From positions 2,636,501 through 2,700,500 of the forward strand of contig NC_081823.1 of the NCBI RefSeq assembly GCF_030704535.1: a stretch of 64,000 bases of DNA, read 5' to 3'. The notes beneath the pieces are model-generated. The model did no database searches, was not told the origin of the DNA, and worked only from the letters and a program-made list of their open reading frames with translations. The translations under genes were made by a program, and so were the position numbers. Below, piece after piece: positions 34,726-48,045 of the stretch; positions within the stretch are counted from its first letter, which is position 1; each line of letters starts with the position of its first letter. The DNA comes from Vitis vinifera (taxonomy: Eukaryota; Streptophyta; Magnoliopsida; Vitales; Vitaceae).

Positions 34726-37700
34726 ATCTTAAGCAGGTGTATGGTTTTGGAATTCAATTTTTTTTAGTATCTACTTCTGATGTTTGGTATTAATATTAAG
34801 AATTTATGGTCTCAATTAATGCTTATTTGGTTTGCTTAATTGTGAATGAGAGTGCTGCACAAACTTAAAAATTCTCCTAATGCATTTTGGGGATCGAGGG
34901 ATTCACGACTTCCATACTCCCAAAACCCTCTTGCGTTAATAAGCCAGTTGCATATTCCCTAGATATCGTCATTGTGTCTTCTTTCAATTGCAATATGAAG
35001 ACCATGTCTTATCTTATAGGTAAAAGTACATTTTGATACTAGCACATGCACTTGAGAGGAGTAGGAAAGAGTTCATCTAGAAGATTAAAAAATGTTGAAG
35101 ATTTAAAGATTAAGGTGGTGTTTGTTTTTTTGGTTTTTTGCTGAAAGCAATTTGTTTTCAGAATTTAGGATGTTTGTTTTTATACTTTTTTATGACTTAT
35201 TATAGACTTTTTATTAAATAGAAAAAACCAAAATATGTAATTTTTTCTAAATAGAAAAAATAACATATTGATTTTTCTTTACTTTTTAATATTTAATAAA
35301 AATAAAATACTACAAAAACAAACAATCTAATATTTAACACTATTAAGCATTTATGTTCTATTTAAAATTAAGTAAAAAAACAAACACCATCTAAGAATTA
35401 ATAGTTGAAGAATTCATAAATTGAGTTTTGAGGCCCTTTAAAATCAAGTTTGAAAAATCCAAAACCAAGCATTCACACCCTTTGATTATCATTGTTCAAT
35501 TCAAGTGAAGCCGATTCAAAGGCTAGATCATGCTGAAGGCCAAGTCATAATAAGACCCAAATCAAGTTAAAACCCAAGTCAATGTGACCAAAAGCCATGT
35601 GAAGGTCAAGAGTAGTCAAATTTCAAGTAACACCAAAGGCCAAACTAAGTCAAATCCCAACTCAAGCCAATACAAATCAAGTAAAAATTTAAAGTCAAAC
35701 CAGTGTTTAAGTCAAGTCCATGCCCAAGCCATGTCAAGACCTAAGTCAATGCATGTCCAGTGCAAAGGTATACCTCTTCAATAATGCCTGGGTTTGTAAT
35801 GATTCTTCCATACACCACTTTGATTGTTGTTCAAAATTGTTTGTCAATGGTGGATTAATCTGCTTAACAGTTGCTCAATGACAAACAAATCCACAAAAAA
35901 TGAACTTCACCGTAACTACTGATCATCATTTTAAGCAGAATCTACCAAACGGACCAAACCTCATCTTTCTTCCTCTTCTATTCTTCCTTCTTTACATATT
36001 TTCTTTTATCAAAGTTCGAATACTGCTAAAATTTCGGCCATTTCCTCAGTCAGAATTTACAACCTTTGTTTTGGACGGGGGGTTTAGGTTGAGCTTAACT
36101 GCATGCACATGAAAGTAAGTTTTAGGAACATGCTATGTACCGTAAGGTACCTATCAAGTCCAAATCTAGACCATTGGATATGTATAGTGAGATTTAGGCA
36201 TTGAACAAGGGTACAAGAAAATGAGACCAATGTATAAGGGTATAAACAAATGAGATTATGATATAAACAATAAAACTTAAAAAAATTGTACATACACTAC
36301 TTGATTGATGGTGTGTTTTTAATACGTATTGAAAAAAATATCATTAGCTAGGTATCATAAATGAACCTTAAGTTTTAATATTCACTTCTTCCTTATATTC
36401 TTCAACAGTAGGACACGCCTTTTCATTAAAGTTCATTTTCAAAAGTAGTTTTCCTAACATTTTTCAAACACTTCTTTCATATCCTCATTTTTTTTTTTTA
36501 AGAACAAAACTCCATTTTTTGAACTTGGAATGTTGTCAAAATGTTTTTTATATTTTCAAATATTTTTAAAAAATAACTTATACATATAATGCTTTATTTT
36601 TAATCATTTTTTATATTTATACAATTATTTTTTTTTAAAAAAAACCTCAAAGAACAAGTAAAAACAATTAAATTATGTCATCTGCAAGGCAACTTGTTTT
36701 TAAAACAATTTTCAAAAACGTGTTTTGTAAATGATTGATCGTCAAACATGTTTTCATATTTTTCAGTTCTTAAAAATAATTAAAACTTAGTTTTGAAAAC
36801 AATTTTGAAACATAGTCCAATCCTATATATGTATATCCTAAAATTGGGAGTATATGTTGTATAATTTATGAGTAATATCATAAAATAATTATCTGAAGTG
36901 ACTTTTGGATAAAAAAGGAAAGAGAAAAAAATGATTTTAGTATTTTAATTAAAGTGATTTTCAAATTTTTTGAAAATGGCATTAAATTTTTTTGTTAAAC
37001 ATTGGATTTGTACAAGAAGAACACTTTCAATAAAACCATTTTAATCACTCTCTCAATATAAACAAAAAATTGGAGATGGGTACTTTTAATCTAATTGAAA
37101 AAGAATGTTAAAAATATTTATATGCAATTTCAAATAATTTTTGAACCAAAACTCTATAGTGCCCTCATGGACACACAGATTCATGAATTATTATTATTTG
37201 TCCTTTATGTCACATGTTTTATGTCCAAAGATTTATCAATATTGCGTGGGACCAAATGAATGATGTTCATACATTTGGGTCTTCTATGTCTTTTTGAAAT
37301 ACCCCATCCAAAAATAATTTCAATTTGGAAGCACATAATATGATATATGTGGGAGCAAATGATAGAGATTTGCTTCATTTTATCAAATAATTGAATTGAG
37401 GATAAGATATACATTAATGTAATCTCATCCTATTGAAGTGAAGGAGATTTTAGTATAATAATTTTGTGATTATTAATTTAGGAATATTAGATTTTTATCA
37501 TTGACATTGGCTTAGCAAGGATTTTATTACCTACGGCAAGACGTAACAAAAAAGGCAAAAAGACTTACAAAAGATTCCATTTATAAACTCTTTGGTCCCT
37601 TAAAATTAAAAGAACAAACAATTGTCACAATCATACTCTTTTATTGATGGACTTGGGAGATGATAGAAATGGAAGTTAATAGATAACTCTTCATAGATGA

Positions 37701-37815
37701 TTTTGATAACAAACAAACGATGATTGAAATAGGGATGGTATATGCAACACCCAAACTATATATCAATCATATTTTCATACGACGGATGAAGCACAGTATC
37801 GAACCATCGCCGCAT
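34726..37815. repeat. Copy B F-box to TPS2 spacer, no gene
   Basis: Contains the B versions of the MITE-like element (35114-35390), the CAAGTCAA tract (about 35525-35770), a single copy of the block duplicated in A (near 35900-36040), and the TPS upstream relic (36300-37560). The short open frames here are not supported as genes. Confidence 0.6.
35114..35390. mobile_element. MITE-like element, copy B
   Basis: Same ends as the copy A element: GGTGGTGTTTG and CAAACACCAT. Non-coding. Confidence 0.5.
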
Positions 37816-38691
37816 TTACATTGGCACAGGGTCTATAAGCATCCATGCAATAAGATCTTTCATCAACTTCCCCACATGTGTGTACTCGTCTTGATTCTTG
37901 TATAAGAGATCTATCACACGGGCAAAATTAACAACACATGTGAGAAGAGGCATGGGCACTTGTGTACGTTTGAGACACTCCTCATTCATATCCTTCCATG
38001 CATTCATTATTTCATTATTGAACTCCTCACACGCCTCTTGCTCAGTAACACCATATTGCTTCATGTAGCATTGAACTCTTGAGACAACATATCCTCTTTT
38101 TTGCTCAAACTGTCCAACAAAAAAAAGGAGAAAATCAAACAATTTCTATTGTATTAAGTTTCCTATATAGATTACTTAAAACTATATTTAGTCATATATA
38201 ATTAAAATTAATAAGAAACTTATATATTTTAAAATTATTTAATTTTTATATAAAAGAATTAAATAAGTGAAATAGGGTACCTCATGGTCAACTATGTCAT
38301 CCATGAGCCTGCAAATGATTGCTGAAGCTCTAACCATCTTGGGGTCACTGAAAACCCAATCGAAGGCCTTCTTGGTTACCATATCTCCCATGCCAACAAA
38401 AGATATGGTTGCGAGCTGAAAGTAGCCACAACTTACTAGTGCATTGGTCATGTACTCCTCAATTGTTGGTATATATTCTTGCTTCAACCATTTGGCTTCA
38501 ACAAAATAGGCTTGGACTTGCTTTTTCATCTGAGTTACATAATCATGCAAAATATACATTAATTTTGGCCATACCAAACACAATTCAACGGAACAATAGG
38601 TCTATGTTTAGTAGCTAGGAAATTTTGAGGAAAAATATAAGAGAGAATGTAAAAACGGAAAAGTAAAAGAAAAGAAATGATGAAAAATATA

Positions 38692-38735
<44 letters not shown>

Positions 38736-41415
38736 AAGCCGTAAATTATTTTTATATGCTATTTTAAATTCATTTAACTTATTTTAATCCTTTAATATAA
38801 AAATTAAATAATTTGAAAATACATAATTTCCTAACTAATTTTAATTATATTTTATTTTTTTATTTTATTTTCTGTCATGTGAGAATTATTTTTCTTATCA
38901 TTTTTTTTTTTCTTTCCTTCCTTATGCTTACGAGAACCAAATATAACCTAAGGGATCTAGAAGAAGAAGGGACATTGATGCCAAACTGCTTGTTTTGCAT
39001 AGTGAACACGGTATGGTTTTTCTTGCTTGGTCATCTCTTCCTCTATTTCTTCAAAGACATCTAAGAGAGCCTGATAACACAACTTCATATAATCTGGGAG
39101 TTGATCTATGCTGCCGGCATCCCATCTGCAAGTAAAGCAACAGATATATTTGGAACTTTCTACCAGAAACTAGAAATTAAGGTAAAGATGGTGATGTTCA
39201 TGTATATATCAAACCTCTCAATCGCTTCGGCAAAGAGTTTGAGTTCTTCAAATGTACCATGTGTGTCATATATATCATCTATAATGGATGTCATGGCGAA
39301 TACTTTCAGTAAGATCCTTCTAGCAAGGAAATATTGGGGCTCAAAGTACACTCCCAATACCCAAAAGTATCCCTCCACTATTCTGTCCCTTGCAAAGGGT
39401 AGCTTTGTAGCAAAATCTAAACCTTTCCACCACCTGATCAAAGATATATCAATAGATGATCAGAGTCATGAGAGTTGCTCAACAGCTAGCTTTCTGCAAA
39501 CAATTGGAGTTAAAAAACTTACTTAGTGATCTCACTCAGCTCTTTCCTGTGGAGTGACTGCAACAGGTTGAAATCTAACTTTGCAAGCTTAAGTAAAGAT
39601 TTATTATGTGAATCATATTCTTGGTAGATGGAAATGTAGTGCCTTGCCTCCACCCTTATTAAGCTCTTGCGAATCGGCCGCTCTAGAGCGTGAATCACTT
39701 GTTTTTGAGAGGATTATCTGAATCAGGTGCCATGGACTGAAGGTGGGCAGTGGTGAAAGCCTGGGCTTCATCCAGTATGTCTTCTCCATGCACCATTAAA
39801 TGTGTAGCTTCATATAGAGCTAGCATGCCTGGTAAGTCACCCACCAATGATTCCTTGAAGTTGCCTTCCTCGTCCTTGAACTTCTTAAATACATCTATTT
39901 CATCATCAAGGTTTAATATATAACCATTAAATCAAAGATAATTTATTCAAGACGACATATATATATATTTATTTATGAACTTCTTTTGATCATGTAGTAT
40001 TGTTTTAAAATCGTGAGAACTTCTTGGATCAGATCAGTTATTCAAGATGACATATACATATTTATGAACTCTTTTTAATCATGTAGATGTGTTTTAAAGT
40101 AAAGAGGGTTTCTTGGACCAAAGCGGATAATATCTACAAGAAAAACCACTGAAAGTTCAATAGGGAACACCTAAAAGGATGATGATCTTCAACCCAAGAT
40201 TCAAAGATCTAATCCTTAAATGAGATATTAGGAATGGTGTGACACTTTAGGCCTTCTCTCTAAGATCCTTTCCAAGGAATGAAAGGTCCCTCAATAATCT
40301 CTTTCCAATATCTTGAAATTCATCCAAAATTCGTTTCTAATTTTGGTAGGACTATCATGATCTCTTAAGCGGACTTATGCCACTTGAGTGGGATTAGTTA
40401 TTTGAGTAGCCCCTGCTTCTTTTGAAAAATCATTTTATAACATTTTAAGTCTAAAAATGATACTGAACATTTTTATACTTCAAAGGAGCCTAATATGTCA
40501 TATGTCAAACCTCTTTAGACGTACCCATGACATCCCAATTGGACGAAAAACAACTCTTGATCTTCAGTGAAGAGTAAGTCACTATAAAAAAAGACTTCTA
40601 TAATCAAATATTAAAAGGAATAAATCTACCAACATATAAATAAGACTTAATGTCCTAATATACATGTTTGTAAGGTGGTTATAATTAGTATCAAAGCCCA
40701 TCCAAACTCTGGTGTGAAAGTTCATTTAGTCTCGCAATCCCATGAAACATAACGAGAATGATTGTGATATCCTATGTCGAATAGGAGAAAAACTTTTTGA
40801 TACCATATATATAGACCCTTCTTAATCATGTAGACTTGTTTTAAAATTGTGAGAGCCCTTTGAACTAGAATCAATAGTATTTACATGGTTAATAGTAGAT
40901 CATTACACATACTCGCAGCAAATATGGGACAAAAGCTTTTACCGGATGGAATGTGGTAGCCTTCTTGTCTTAGTAACCGGATTCGAAGAGCAGCACTGGC
41001 AAGGTCATCGTTATCATCATCAACCAAATTATATGTTTCATACATAACTTTTAATGCTTCTTCTATCTCCCTTTCAAAGTGGTAAGCCAAGCCCGAGCGT
41101 TGGATGGAATCTATGAAGTTCAGCAGTTGTGAAGACTTCCCAGCAGTAGCTTTTAGCTCCTTTCTCACTTCTTCTTTCAGTCCTTCAAGTTCTTTTTCTT
41201 TGCAGGCATGTGTTACCTGGACCAAAAATTATATAAACAACATAAACATCTAATACTACAAAAAATAATTTTTTTTTAGAACTTCAAGTATTTACCGTAT
41301 CATCAGGAATGTAGGTGAGGAAACAGTCACCCCAGAAGTTGGGAACAAAGTTTGCAGTGTTGCGAGCCAGCTTAGGATCAGCCTTCTGGGTGATTGATAG
41401 TGGGAAAGAAGACAT
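37816..41415 (-). pseudogene. TPS2: TPS1 paralogue with a one-base deletion in exon 3
   Basis: Exons 41415-41296, 41216-40943, 39894-39523, 39433-39215, 39125-38987, 38529-38281 and 38109-37816, the same sizes as TPS1 except exon 3 (372 instead of 373). The lost base lies in the A-run of exon 3 (plus strand g-ttttt-gag at about 39711-39715, six T in TPS1). It turns NPLKKQV into NPLKNK and a stop, upstream of RxR and DDxxD, so only an inactive N-terminal fragment would be made. All other exons and splice sites are intact, DDIYD is present, and the odd DDIVDHEFE motif is shared with TPS1. Either a very young pseudogene or a sequencing/assembly error in a homopolymer. Confidence 0.85.
38697..38733. 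repeat. TA microsatellite in TPS2 intron 5
   Basis: A long run of TA repeats, clearly longer than the TA stretch at the matching place in TPS1 (near 18214-18228). Confidence 0.8.
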
Positions 41416-42517
41416 ACTTTGGCCAGAGAAGAAGCCTAAGAAAGTGTCGTTGCTTCTTATGCCCTTGTCGGTGGTATGTGGAAGTGGAACTCATGCATTT
41501 ATAGGCCGGGCAGCTAGGCTTCTTAGTTTTGAGAAAATCATTTCCTTTCCGTTTTTTTTTCTTTTCTTAATATTTTCTGGAGCCAAATATAACCAAAACA
41601 ATTATCTGAAGTGATTTTTGGAAAAAAAAAATAAAAAAATGCTTTTGGTCTTTTAATTAAAGTGATTTTCAACATTTTTAAAAGTGATATTAAATTTTTT
41701 TGTTAAACATTGGATTTGTACAAGAAGAGAACTTTCAATAAAACGATTTTAATTACTCTCTCAAAAATGTATAAACAAAAAATTGGAGATGGGTATTTTT
41801 AATCTAATTGAAAAAGAATGTTAAAAATATTTATATGCGATTTCAATAATACCCTCATGGACATCATTCAAGACATTATTATTTGTCGGTAACATGTCAC
41901 ATATTTCATATGCAAAGAATATGCGAAGATTTAACAATATTGTGGGGGACCTGATGTTCATACATTTGAATTGAGGATAAGATAAGATGATCAACATTGA
42001 TGCACTCTCATCCTATTGAAGTAAAGGAGATTTTAGTATAATAATTTTGTGATTATTTATTTAGGATATTCGATTTTTATCACCTTTTGTGGACATTGGC
42101 TTTCCAAGGATTTTTTTATTTTTTATTTTATTATAAAGCCAATAATTATAAAACTGTCAAAATTGTGAAAATATTGTGGATTGAAGTCGAGCATGTTAAC
42201 AAGGTAAACTTATACTCTACATTTGCTAAAAACCACCAAAATTGTGATTCGGAATTTTTGTAGGATGGGATTTAACAATAAAAAACTCTTTTTTACAAGT
42301 AAGAAGTTAGGAGATTGTTTGGGAATGATAATTTAGAACAATTTTTTGTTTTTTATAACAAAAAACAAAAAAAAATATGTTGGACAATTAAAAATTGTTT
42401 TTTGTTTTATGTTATTTAGAATAAAAAATATGATATTTTCAAATAACATCTTTTTATTGTTTTTTATTATTTTTACTTATTTTCAAATAATATTTTTTTA
42501 GAACTCTTAATATTTAC

Positions 42518-42637
42518 CGTATCATGGGGGGTGTAGGTGAGGAAACAGTCACCCCAGAAGTTAGGAAGAAAGTTTGCAGTGTTGCGAGCCAGCTTCGGAT
42601 CAGCCCTCTGGGTGATTGATAGTGAGAAAGAAGCCAT
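42518..42637 (-). pseudogene. Orphan TPS first exon, module 1 (intact exon)
   Basis: A complete TPS exon 1 of 120 bases: ATG at 42637, 40 codons with no stop (begins MASFSLSITQRADPK, contains NFLPNFWGD, ends TYTPHDT), and a GT donor at 42517. A TATAAATA box lies upstream (minus strand, at about 42719-42726). It points towards TPS2, whose own exon 1 is 1.1 kb downstream in transcription direction. No other exon follows before that. It could act as an alternative promoter and first exon, or be silent. Confidence 0.8.
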
Positions 42638-42764
42638 GCTTTGCCTAAAGAAGAAACTTAAGAAAGTGTCGTTGCTGCTTATGCCCTTGCGGGTGGTATG
42701 TGGAAGTAGAACTCAATGTATTTATAGGGAAGCCCTGGTTTCTCTAGGCTGTTTGGATTCATAG

Positions 42765-42815
<51 letters not shown>

Positions 42816-43815
42816 GCTAGATTAAAGATGGACAAGGTGGAAGCTCATGCTACATGTGTTATAATATCAAAAAATAATTGTATAAAAGATCACAAATGAG
42901 CTTAATCCTTTAAAAAAACAAACAAAAAAAAAGAATATTGAAGTATAGAAATTTCAAGATAATAATATTTTTTTTTGTTAAATATATATCACCTGTTATT
43001 TGGGTGGAGCAAATAGCAGCAAATTCGATGATTCCAAAAAAATCAAACACAGTCACACTCAATTAATTAATTAATTTATTTTCTTTTACTTTAAATTTGG
43101 AGATGGGCATTTTTAATCTAATTAAAAAAGAATGTTAAAAATATTTATATGCCATTTCAGATAATATTTGAACCAAAACTCTATAATGCCCTCATGGACA
43201 TAGAGATTCATGACTTATTATTATCTATCGCTAACATGTCACATGTCTTATATGCAAAGATTTAACAGTATTGTGGGGGACCAAATGAATGATGTTCATA
43301 CATTTAAATGAGGATAAGATAAGACGAACATTGATGCACTCTCATCCTATTGAAGTAAGGGAGATTTTAGGATATTCATTTTTTATTTCCTTTTGTGGAC
43401 ATTGGCTTACCAAGGATTTTTTTTTCTTTTATGATAAATCTAATAATGATAAAACTGTCAAAATTGTGAAAATATTGTGGATTGAAGTTGAGCATGTTAA
43501 CAAGGTAAACTTATACTCTACATTTGCTAAAAACCACCAAAATTGTGATTCGGAATTTTTGTAGGATGGGATTTAGCAGTAAAAAAACTCTTTTTTACAA
43601 GTGAGAAGTTATGAGTTTGTTTGGAAATGACAGTCTAGAACAATTTTTTGTTCTTCATAACAAAAAAACATTAAAAATGGGTTGGACAATTAAAAATTAT
43701 TTTTTATTTTATGTTATTTAGAATAGAAAATAAGATGTTTTCAAATAACATCTTTTAGTTTTTTTTTTTTTCACTTATTTTCAAATAATATTTTTTTAGA
43801 ATTCTTAATATTTAC

Positions 43816-43933
43816 CGTATCATCAGGGTGTGGGTGAGGAAACAGTAACCCAGAAGTTAGGAAGAAAGTTTGCAGTGTTGCAAGCCAGCTTAGGATCAGC
43901 CCTCTGGGTGATTGATAGTGAGAAAGAAGCCAT
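43816..43933 (-). pseudogene. Orphan TPS first exon, module 2 (frameshifted)
   Basis: Second first-exon duplicate, starting with ATG at 43933 (MASFSLSITQRADPK). It is 118 instead of 120 bases. Loss of a C in the run near 43847 shifts the frame after NFW, and another base is missing near the end. The donor GT is kept. TATA-like sequence (catatttataggg) precedes it near 44010. Confidence 0.8.
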
Positions 43934-44720
43934 ACTTTGCCTAAAGAAGAACCTTAAGAAAGTGTCGTTGCTGCTTATGCCCTTGTGGGTGGTATGTGGA
44001 AGTATAACTCATATTTATAGGGAAGCCCTGGTTTCTCTAGGCTGTTTGGATTCATAGAAAAAATATATATATATATATGGAAATAGCTAGATTAAAGATG
44101 GACAAGGTGGAAGCTCATGCTACACGTGTTATAATATCAAAAAATGATTGTATAAAAGATCACAAATGAGCTTAATCCTTTTTTTAAAAAATAATAATAA
44201 TATTGAAGTATAGAAATTTCAAGATAATAATATTTTTTTTGTTAAATATATATCACCTGTTATTTGGGTGGAGCAAAAAGCAGCAAATTCGAGGATTCCA
44301 AAAAAATCAAACATAGTCACACTCAATTAATTAATTTATTTATTTTCTTTTACTTTAAATTTGTTGGGGTTAAGATGAGGCAAAATAAAATATGTGGACC
44401 CAATTAATGGATTATCAATATTTTAAATTAATAAAAATTGAACTAGAATATACATTTTTAGAACTGATTTTTGTTGGGGGCCTAGTGTGATGATCGATGT
44501 TGATCTATTGAGTTTTGCAACAATTAAATGTAAAGAGAAAACATGAAAAATTATATTATCAAATTTATATTAAGAGTTCCTAAGAATTTGTTTGATAATT
44601 ATTATACAACGTACTTTTGATATAAAAAATGTCTTTGAAAAAAAAAATTATATATTTGGTAAAATTTTAAAAATATTTTTAAAACTTTTAAAAATAACTT
44701 TTAGAGTTGAAGAAAGTAGG

Positions 44721-46030
44721 CATTGATAGAAAATATTTTTAAAAGAATTACTTAAAGTGTTTTTTTTTTTTTTGTTTTTTTTTTTTATGTTAAAAACATT
44801 TTTTTAAAAATATTTAATTTATCAAATACTTAATTAATTTTTTTTTTTAAGTTAAAAACACTTTTTAAAATCATTATCAAACTTACTTTTTAATTTAGTT
44901 TGTGGTATAAAAATAATTAGGATCAACATTTTAAAAGTCTTATTTCAGAACATTTTGGAAAAAGTTATTAGTTCCAAATTATTTTTAACTTATTTTTCAT
45001 AAAAATATTAATTAGTTTACAGTAATCTATAAAATACAATTGGAAACATAAAGTTTCTTTTGAAAAACAAACCCTATTCAAAACAAATAAAAAACATAAA
45101 TAAAAGCCAATTTTATGTTAATTCTTAAGCATTTTATATTTGTTGTATTGCGCTCAAATATAGTTAATATATTATTTTTTGAAAAAAAAAACATATTTTC
45201 ACATGCTCATATAAAAATAATTATAAAATAATAAAATTTTAAAAATAATTCAAATTTTAAAAACAAACCCTATGTACCGAGCTGTTTCTTTATCATCCTC
45301 ATCAAACTTCACATTAGATGTCGTATGCTATATCTTCATTTTCATTGTGTGGTTTGTAGTAGTATTCTTCTATTTTTTTCTTTCGATTTTTGAGGAAGAC
45401 ATAAATTGGAATATTGTTATGAGGGAATAAAATCTTATATAAATTGGATTGTTTGGAGGGAAGAAATCTTATGCAGATTGCTTGGCATGGTTGGTGCCAC
45501 ATCCTAATTTCCATACCATGGCCTACTATTTTAGATTTTAGTTGGCTTGTGGGCTCTCTCCCTAATTAGTTGGCAAAAGTTTCCCTTTTCAAAGAAGTAT
45601 TTGTCGGATTTTTCATCTTGGTTGTCGAAAGTACATATAATAAAATTTACATCAGTGTATGATAATATAAATAATAAAGATGTAAAAGAATGATATAAAA
45701 AACAGATGATGGGACCAAGATATAAAGTAGTAGGACCGAATTTGATACAAAATAATGAGACATGAACGTGATTGATCAAGTTTTTATATATCAACCAAAC
45801 CCTATTAAGATTTAGCTAGCTTGGTTTCTTTTGTGATTTGATGTTTCTAAGATGGGGAGAAGATGAGTTTTTTTTTTTTTTTTTTTTTGAACATTTGTAT
45901 ATAATCCAACCAAAAAAAAGGAAGCTATTATTATTTCACAACAATATGGTAACAGTGCATTGCATTCTTACTGTCCTAACCCAATTAAATCTCAAATGCA
46001 ATAGGAAACATCGTAAAGCCAAAGCCACAA
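44721..46030. other. AT-rich flank, no gene
   Basis: Sequence equivalent to 22700-23170 and 24430-25201 of copy A, joined without the foldback element (join near 45265). The block from about 45290 to 46145 is repeated at 47212-48045. No coding sequence supported. Confidence 0.55.
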
Positions 46031-46189
46031 TTATATGGGCAAAGGGTCTATGAGTATGGATGCAATGAGATCTTTTGTAATGTTTTCAACATGTGTGTAC
46101 TTGTCTTTGTCCTTATACAGGACATCCATGACGTGGATAAGATTAAGAATAAGTGTGAGGAGAGACATTAGTGTTTGTGTAGGTCTAAG
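46031..46189 (-). pseudogene. TPS exon 7 fragment 1
   Basis: Minus strand reads LIHVMDVLYKDKDKYTHVEN to LIDPLPI and TAA (46033-46031), the last third of TPS exon 7. The upstream end is cut by CAATGTTTTTAGAATTG, the start of a hAT element of the 26.7-kb family. Confidence 0.8.
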
Positions 46190-46275
46190 CAATGTTTTTA
46201 GAATTGAACCGGTCATTAAACTGAAAAAGTTACTAGTTCACGGTTCACTGGTTAGATCAATGGTCGAATCGCGGT
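46190..46275. mobile_element. Truncated hAT-family end
   Basis: CAATGTTTTTAGAATTGAAC followed by GTTCACGGTTCACTGGTTAG and GGTCGAATCGCGG resembles the left end of the element at 26726, with several substitutions. The right end is missing; sequence then changes to TPS promoter material. Confidence 0.6.
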
Positions 46276-46309
46276 TAAAGTGTTTTTTTTTTATTTTTTA
46301 TGTTAAAAA

Positions 46310-47205
46310 CGTTTATAGGGAAGTAGAACTCAATGTATTTATAGGGAAGCCCTGGTTTCTCTAGGTTGTTTGGATTCATAGAAAAAAATATATAATATAT
46401 ATATATATATATATATAGAAATAGCTAGATTAAAGATGGACAAGGTGGAAGCTCATGCTACATGTGTTATAATATCAAAAAATAATTGTATAAAAGATCA
46501 CAAATGAGCTTAATCCTTTAAAAAACAAACAAAAAAAAAGAATATTGAAGTATAGAAATTTCAAGATAATAATATTTTTTTTTTGTTAAATATATATCAC
46601 CTGTTATTTGGGTGGAGCAAATAGCAGCAAATTCGATGATTCCAAAAAAAATCAAACACAGTCACACTCAATTAATTAATTAATTTATTTTCTTTTATTT
46701 TAAATTTGGAGATGGGCATTTTTAATCTAATTAAAAAAGAATGTTAAAAATATTTATATGCCATTTCAGATAATATTTGAACCAAAACTCTATAATGCCC
46801 TCATGGACATAGAGATTCATGACTTATTATTATCTGTTGCTAACATGTCACATGTCTTATATGCAAAGATTTAACAATATTGTGGGGGACCAAATGAATG
46901 ATGTTCATACATTTGAAATGAGGATAAGATAAGATGAACATTGATGCACTCTCATCCTATTGAAGTAAAGGAGATTTTAGCTAGTATAATAATTTTGTGA
47001 TTATTGATTTAGGATATTCATTTTTTATTACCTTTTGTGGACATTGGCTTACCAAGGATTATTTTTTCTTTTATTATAAATCCAATAATGATAAAACTGT
47101 CAAAATTGTGAAAATATTGTGGATTGAAGTCGAGCATGTTAACAAGGTAAACTTATACTCTACATTTGCTAAGGTAAACTTATACTCTACAAGGTAAACT
47201 TATAC
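46310..47205 (-). repeat. Third TPS promoter module, exon lost
   Basis: Begins inside a TPS promoter (AATGTATTTATAGGGAAGCC at 46332; the same words are at 42716) and continues upstream with the TA microsatellite, GATGGACAAGGTGGAAGCTC (46435) and the usual flank words. The first exon itself is absent. At the end, ACTTATACTCTACA is repeated three times (47150-47210). Confidence 0.65.
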
Positions 47206-47932
47206 TATCATCCTCATCAGACCTCACGTTATATGTCATATGCTATATCTTCATTTTCATCGTGTGGTTTGTAGTAGTATTCTTCTATTTTTTTCTTTCG
47301 ATTTTTGAGGAAGACATAAATTGGAATATTGTTTCGAGGGAATAAAATCTTATATAAATTGGATTGTTCTGAGGGAAGAAATCTTATCCAGATTGCTTGG
47401 CATGGTTGGTGCCACATCCTAATTTCCATACCATGGCCTACTATTTAGATTTTAGTTGGCTTGTTGGCTCTCTCCCTAATTAGTTGGCAAAAGTTTCCCT
47501 TTCCGAAGAAGTATTTATCGTATTTTTCATCTTGATTGTCGAAAATATATATAATAAACTTTACATCAGTGTATGATAATAGATGTAAAAGAATGATATC
47601 AAAAACAGATGATGGGACCAAGATATAAAGTAGTAGGACCGAATTTGATACAAAATAATGAGACTTGAACGTGATTGATCAAGTTTTTATATATCAACCA
47701 AACCCTATTAAGATTTAGCTTGGTTTCTTTTGTGATTTGATGTTTCTAAGATGGGGAGAAGATGAGTTTTTTTTTTGTTTTTTTTTATTGAACATTTGGT
47801 ATATAATCCAACCAAAAAAAAGGAAGCTCTTATTATTTCACAACAATATGGTAATAGTGCATTGCATTCTTACCCTGCTAGCCCAATTAAATCTCAAATG
47901 CAATAGGAAACATCATAAAGCCAAAGCCACAA
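47206..47932. repeat. Second copy of the 45.3-46.1 kb block
   Basis: Same sequence as 45290-46030 at an offset of about 1905-1917. No gene. Confidence 0.7.
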
Positions 47933-48045
47933 TTATATGGGCAAAGGGTCTATGAGTATGGATGCAATGAGATCTTTCATAATGTTTTCAACATGCGTGT
48001 ACTTGTCTTTGTCCTTATAAAGGATATCCATGACGTGGATAAGAT
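47933..48045 (-). pseudogene. TPS exon 7 fragment 2
   Basis: Repeats the last part of exon 7, with the stop at 47933-47935, and ends abruptly in the HVMD region, followed by unrelated AT-rich DNA. It belongs to the 1.9-kb local duplication. Confidence 0.75.

Larger units (their letters stand above)
42120..44720 (-). repeat. Tandem 1.3-kb modules: TPS promoter plus first exon
   Basis: Two head-to-tail modules, each holding exon 1, TATA region, a TA microsatellite, the GATGGACAAGGTGGAAGCTC block (42827, 44097) and the flank words AAAATTGTGAAAATATTGTGG (shared 42158, 43456). Offset between first exons is about 1298 bases. A third, exon-less version lies at 46310-47200. Copy A has only one such flank. 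Confidence 0.75.
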
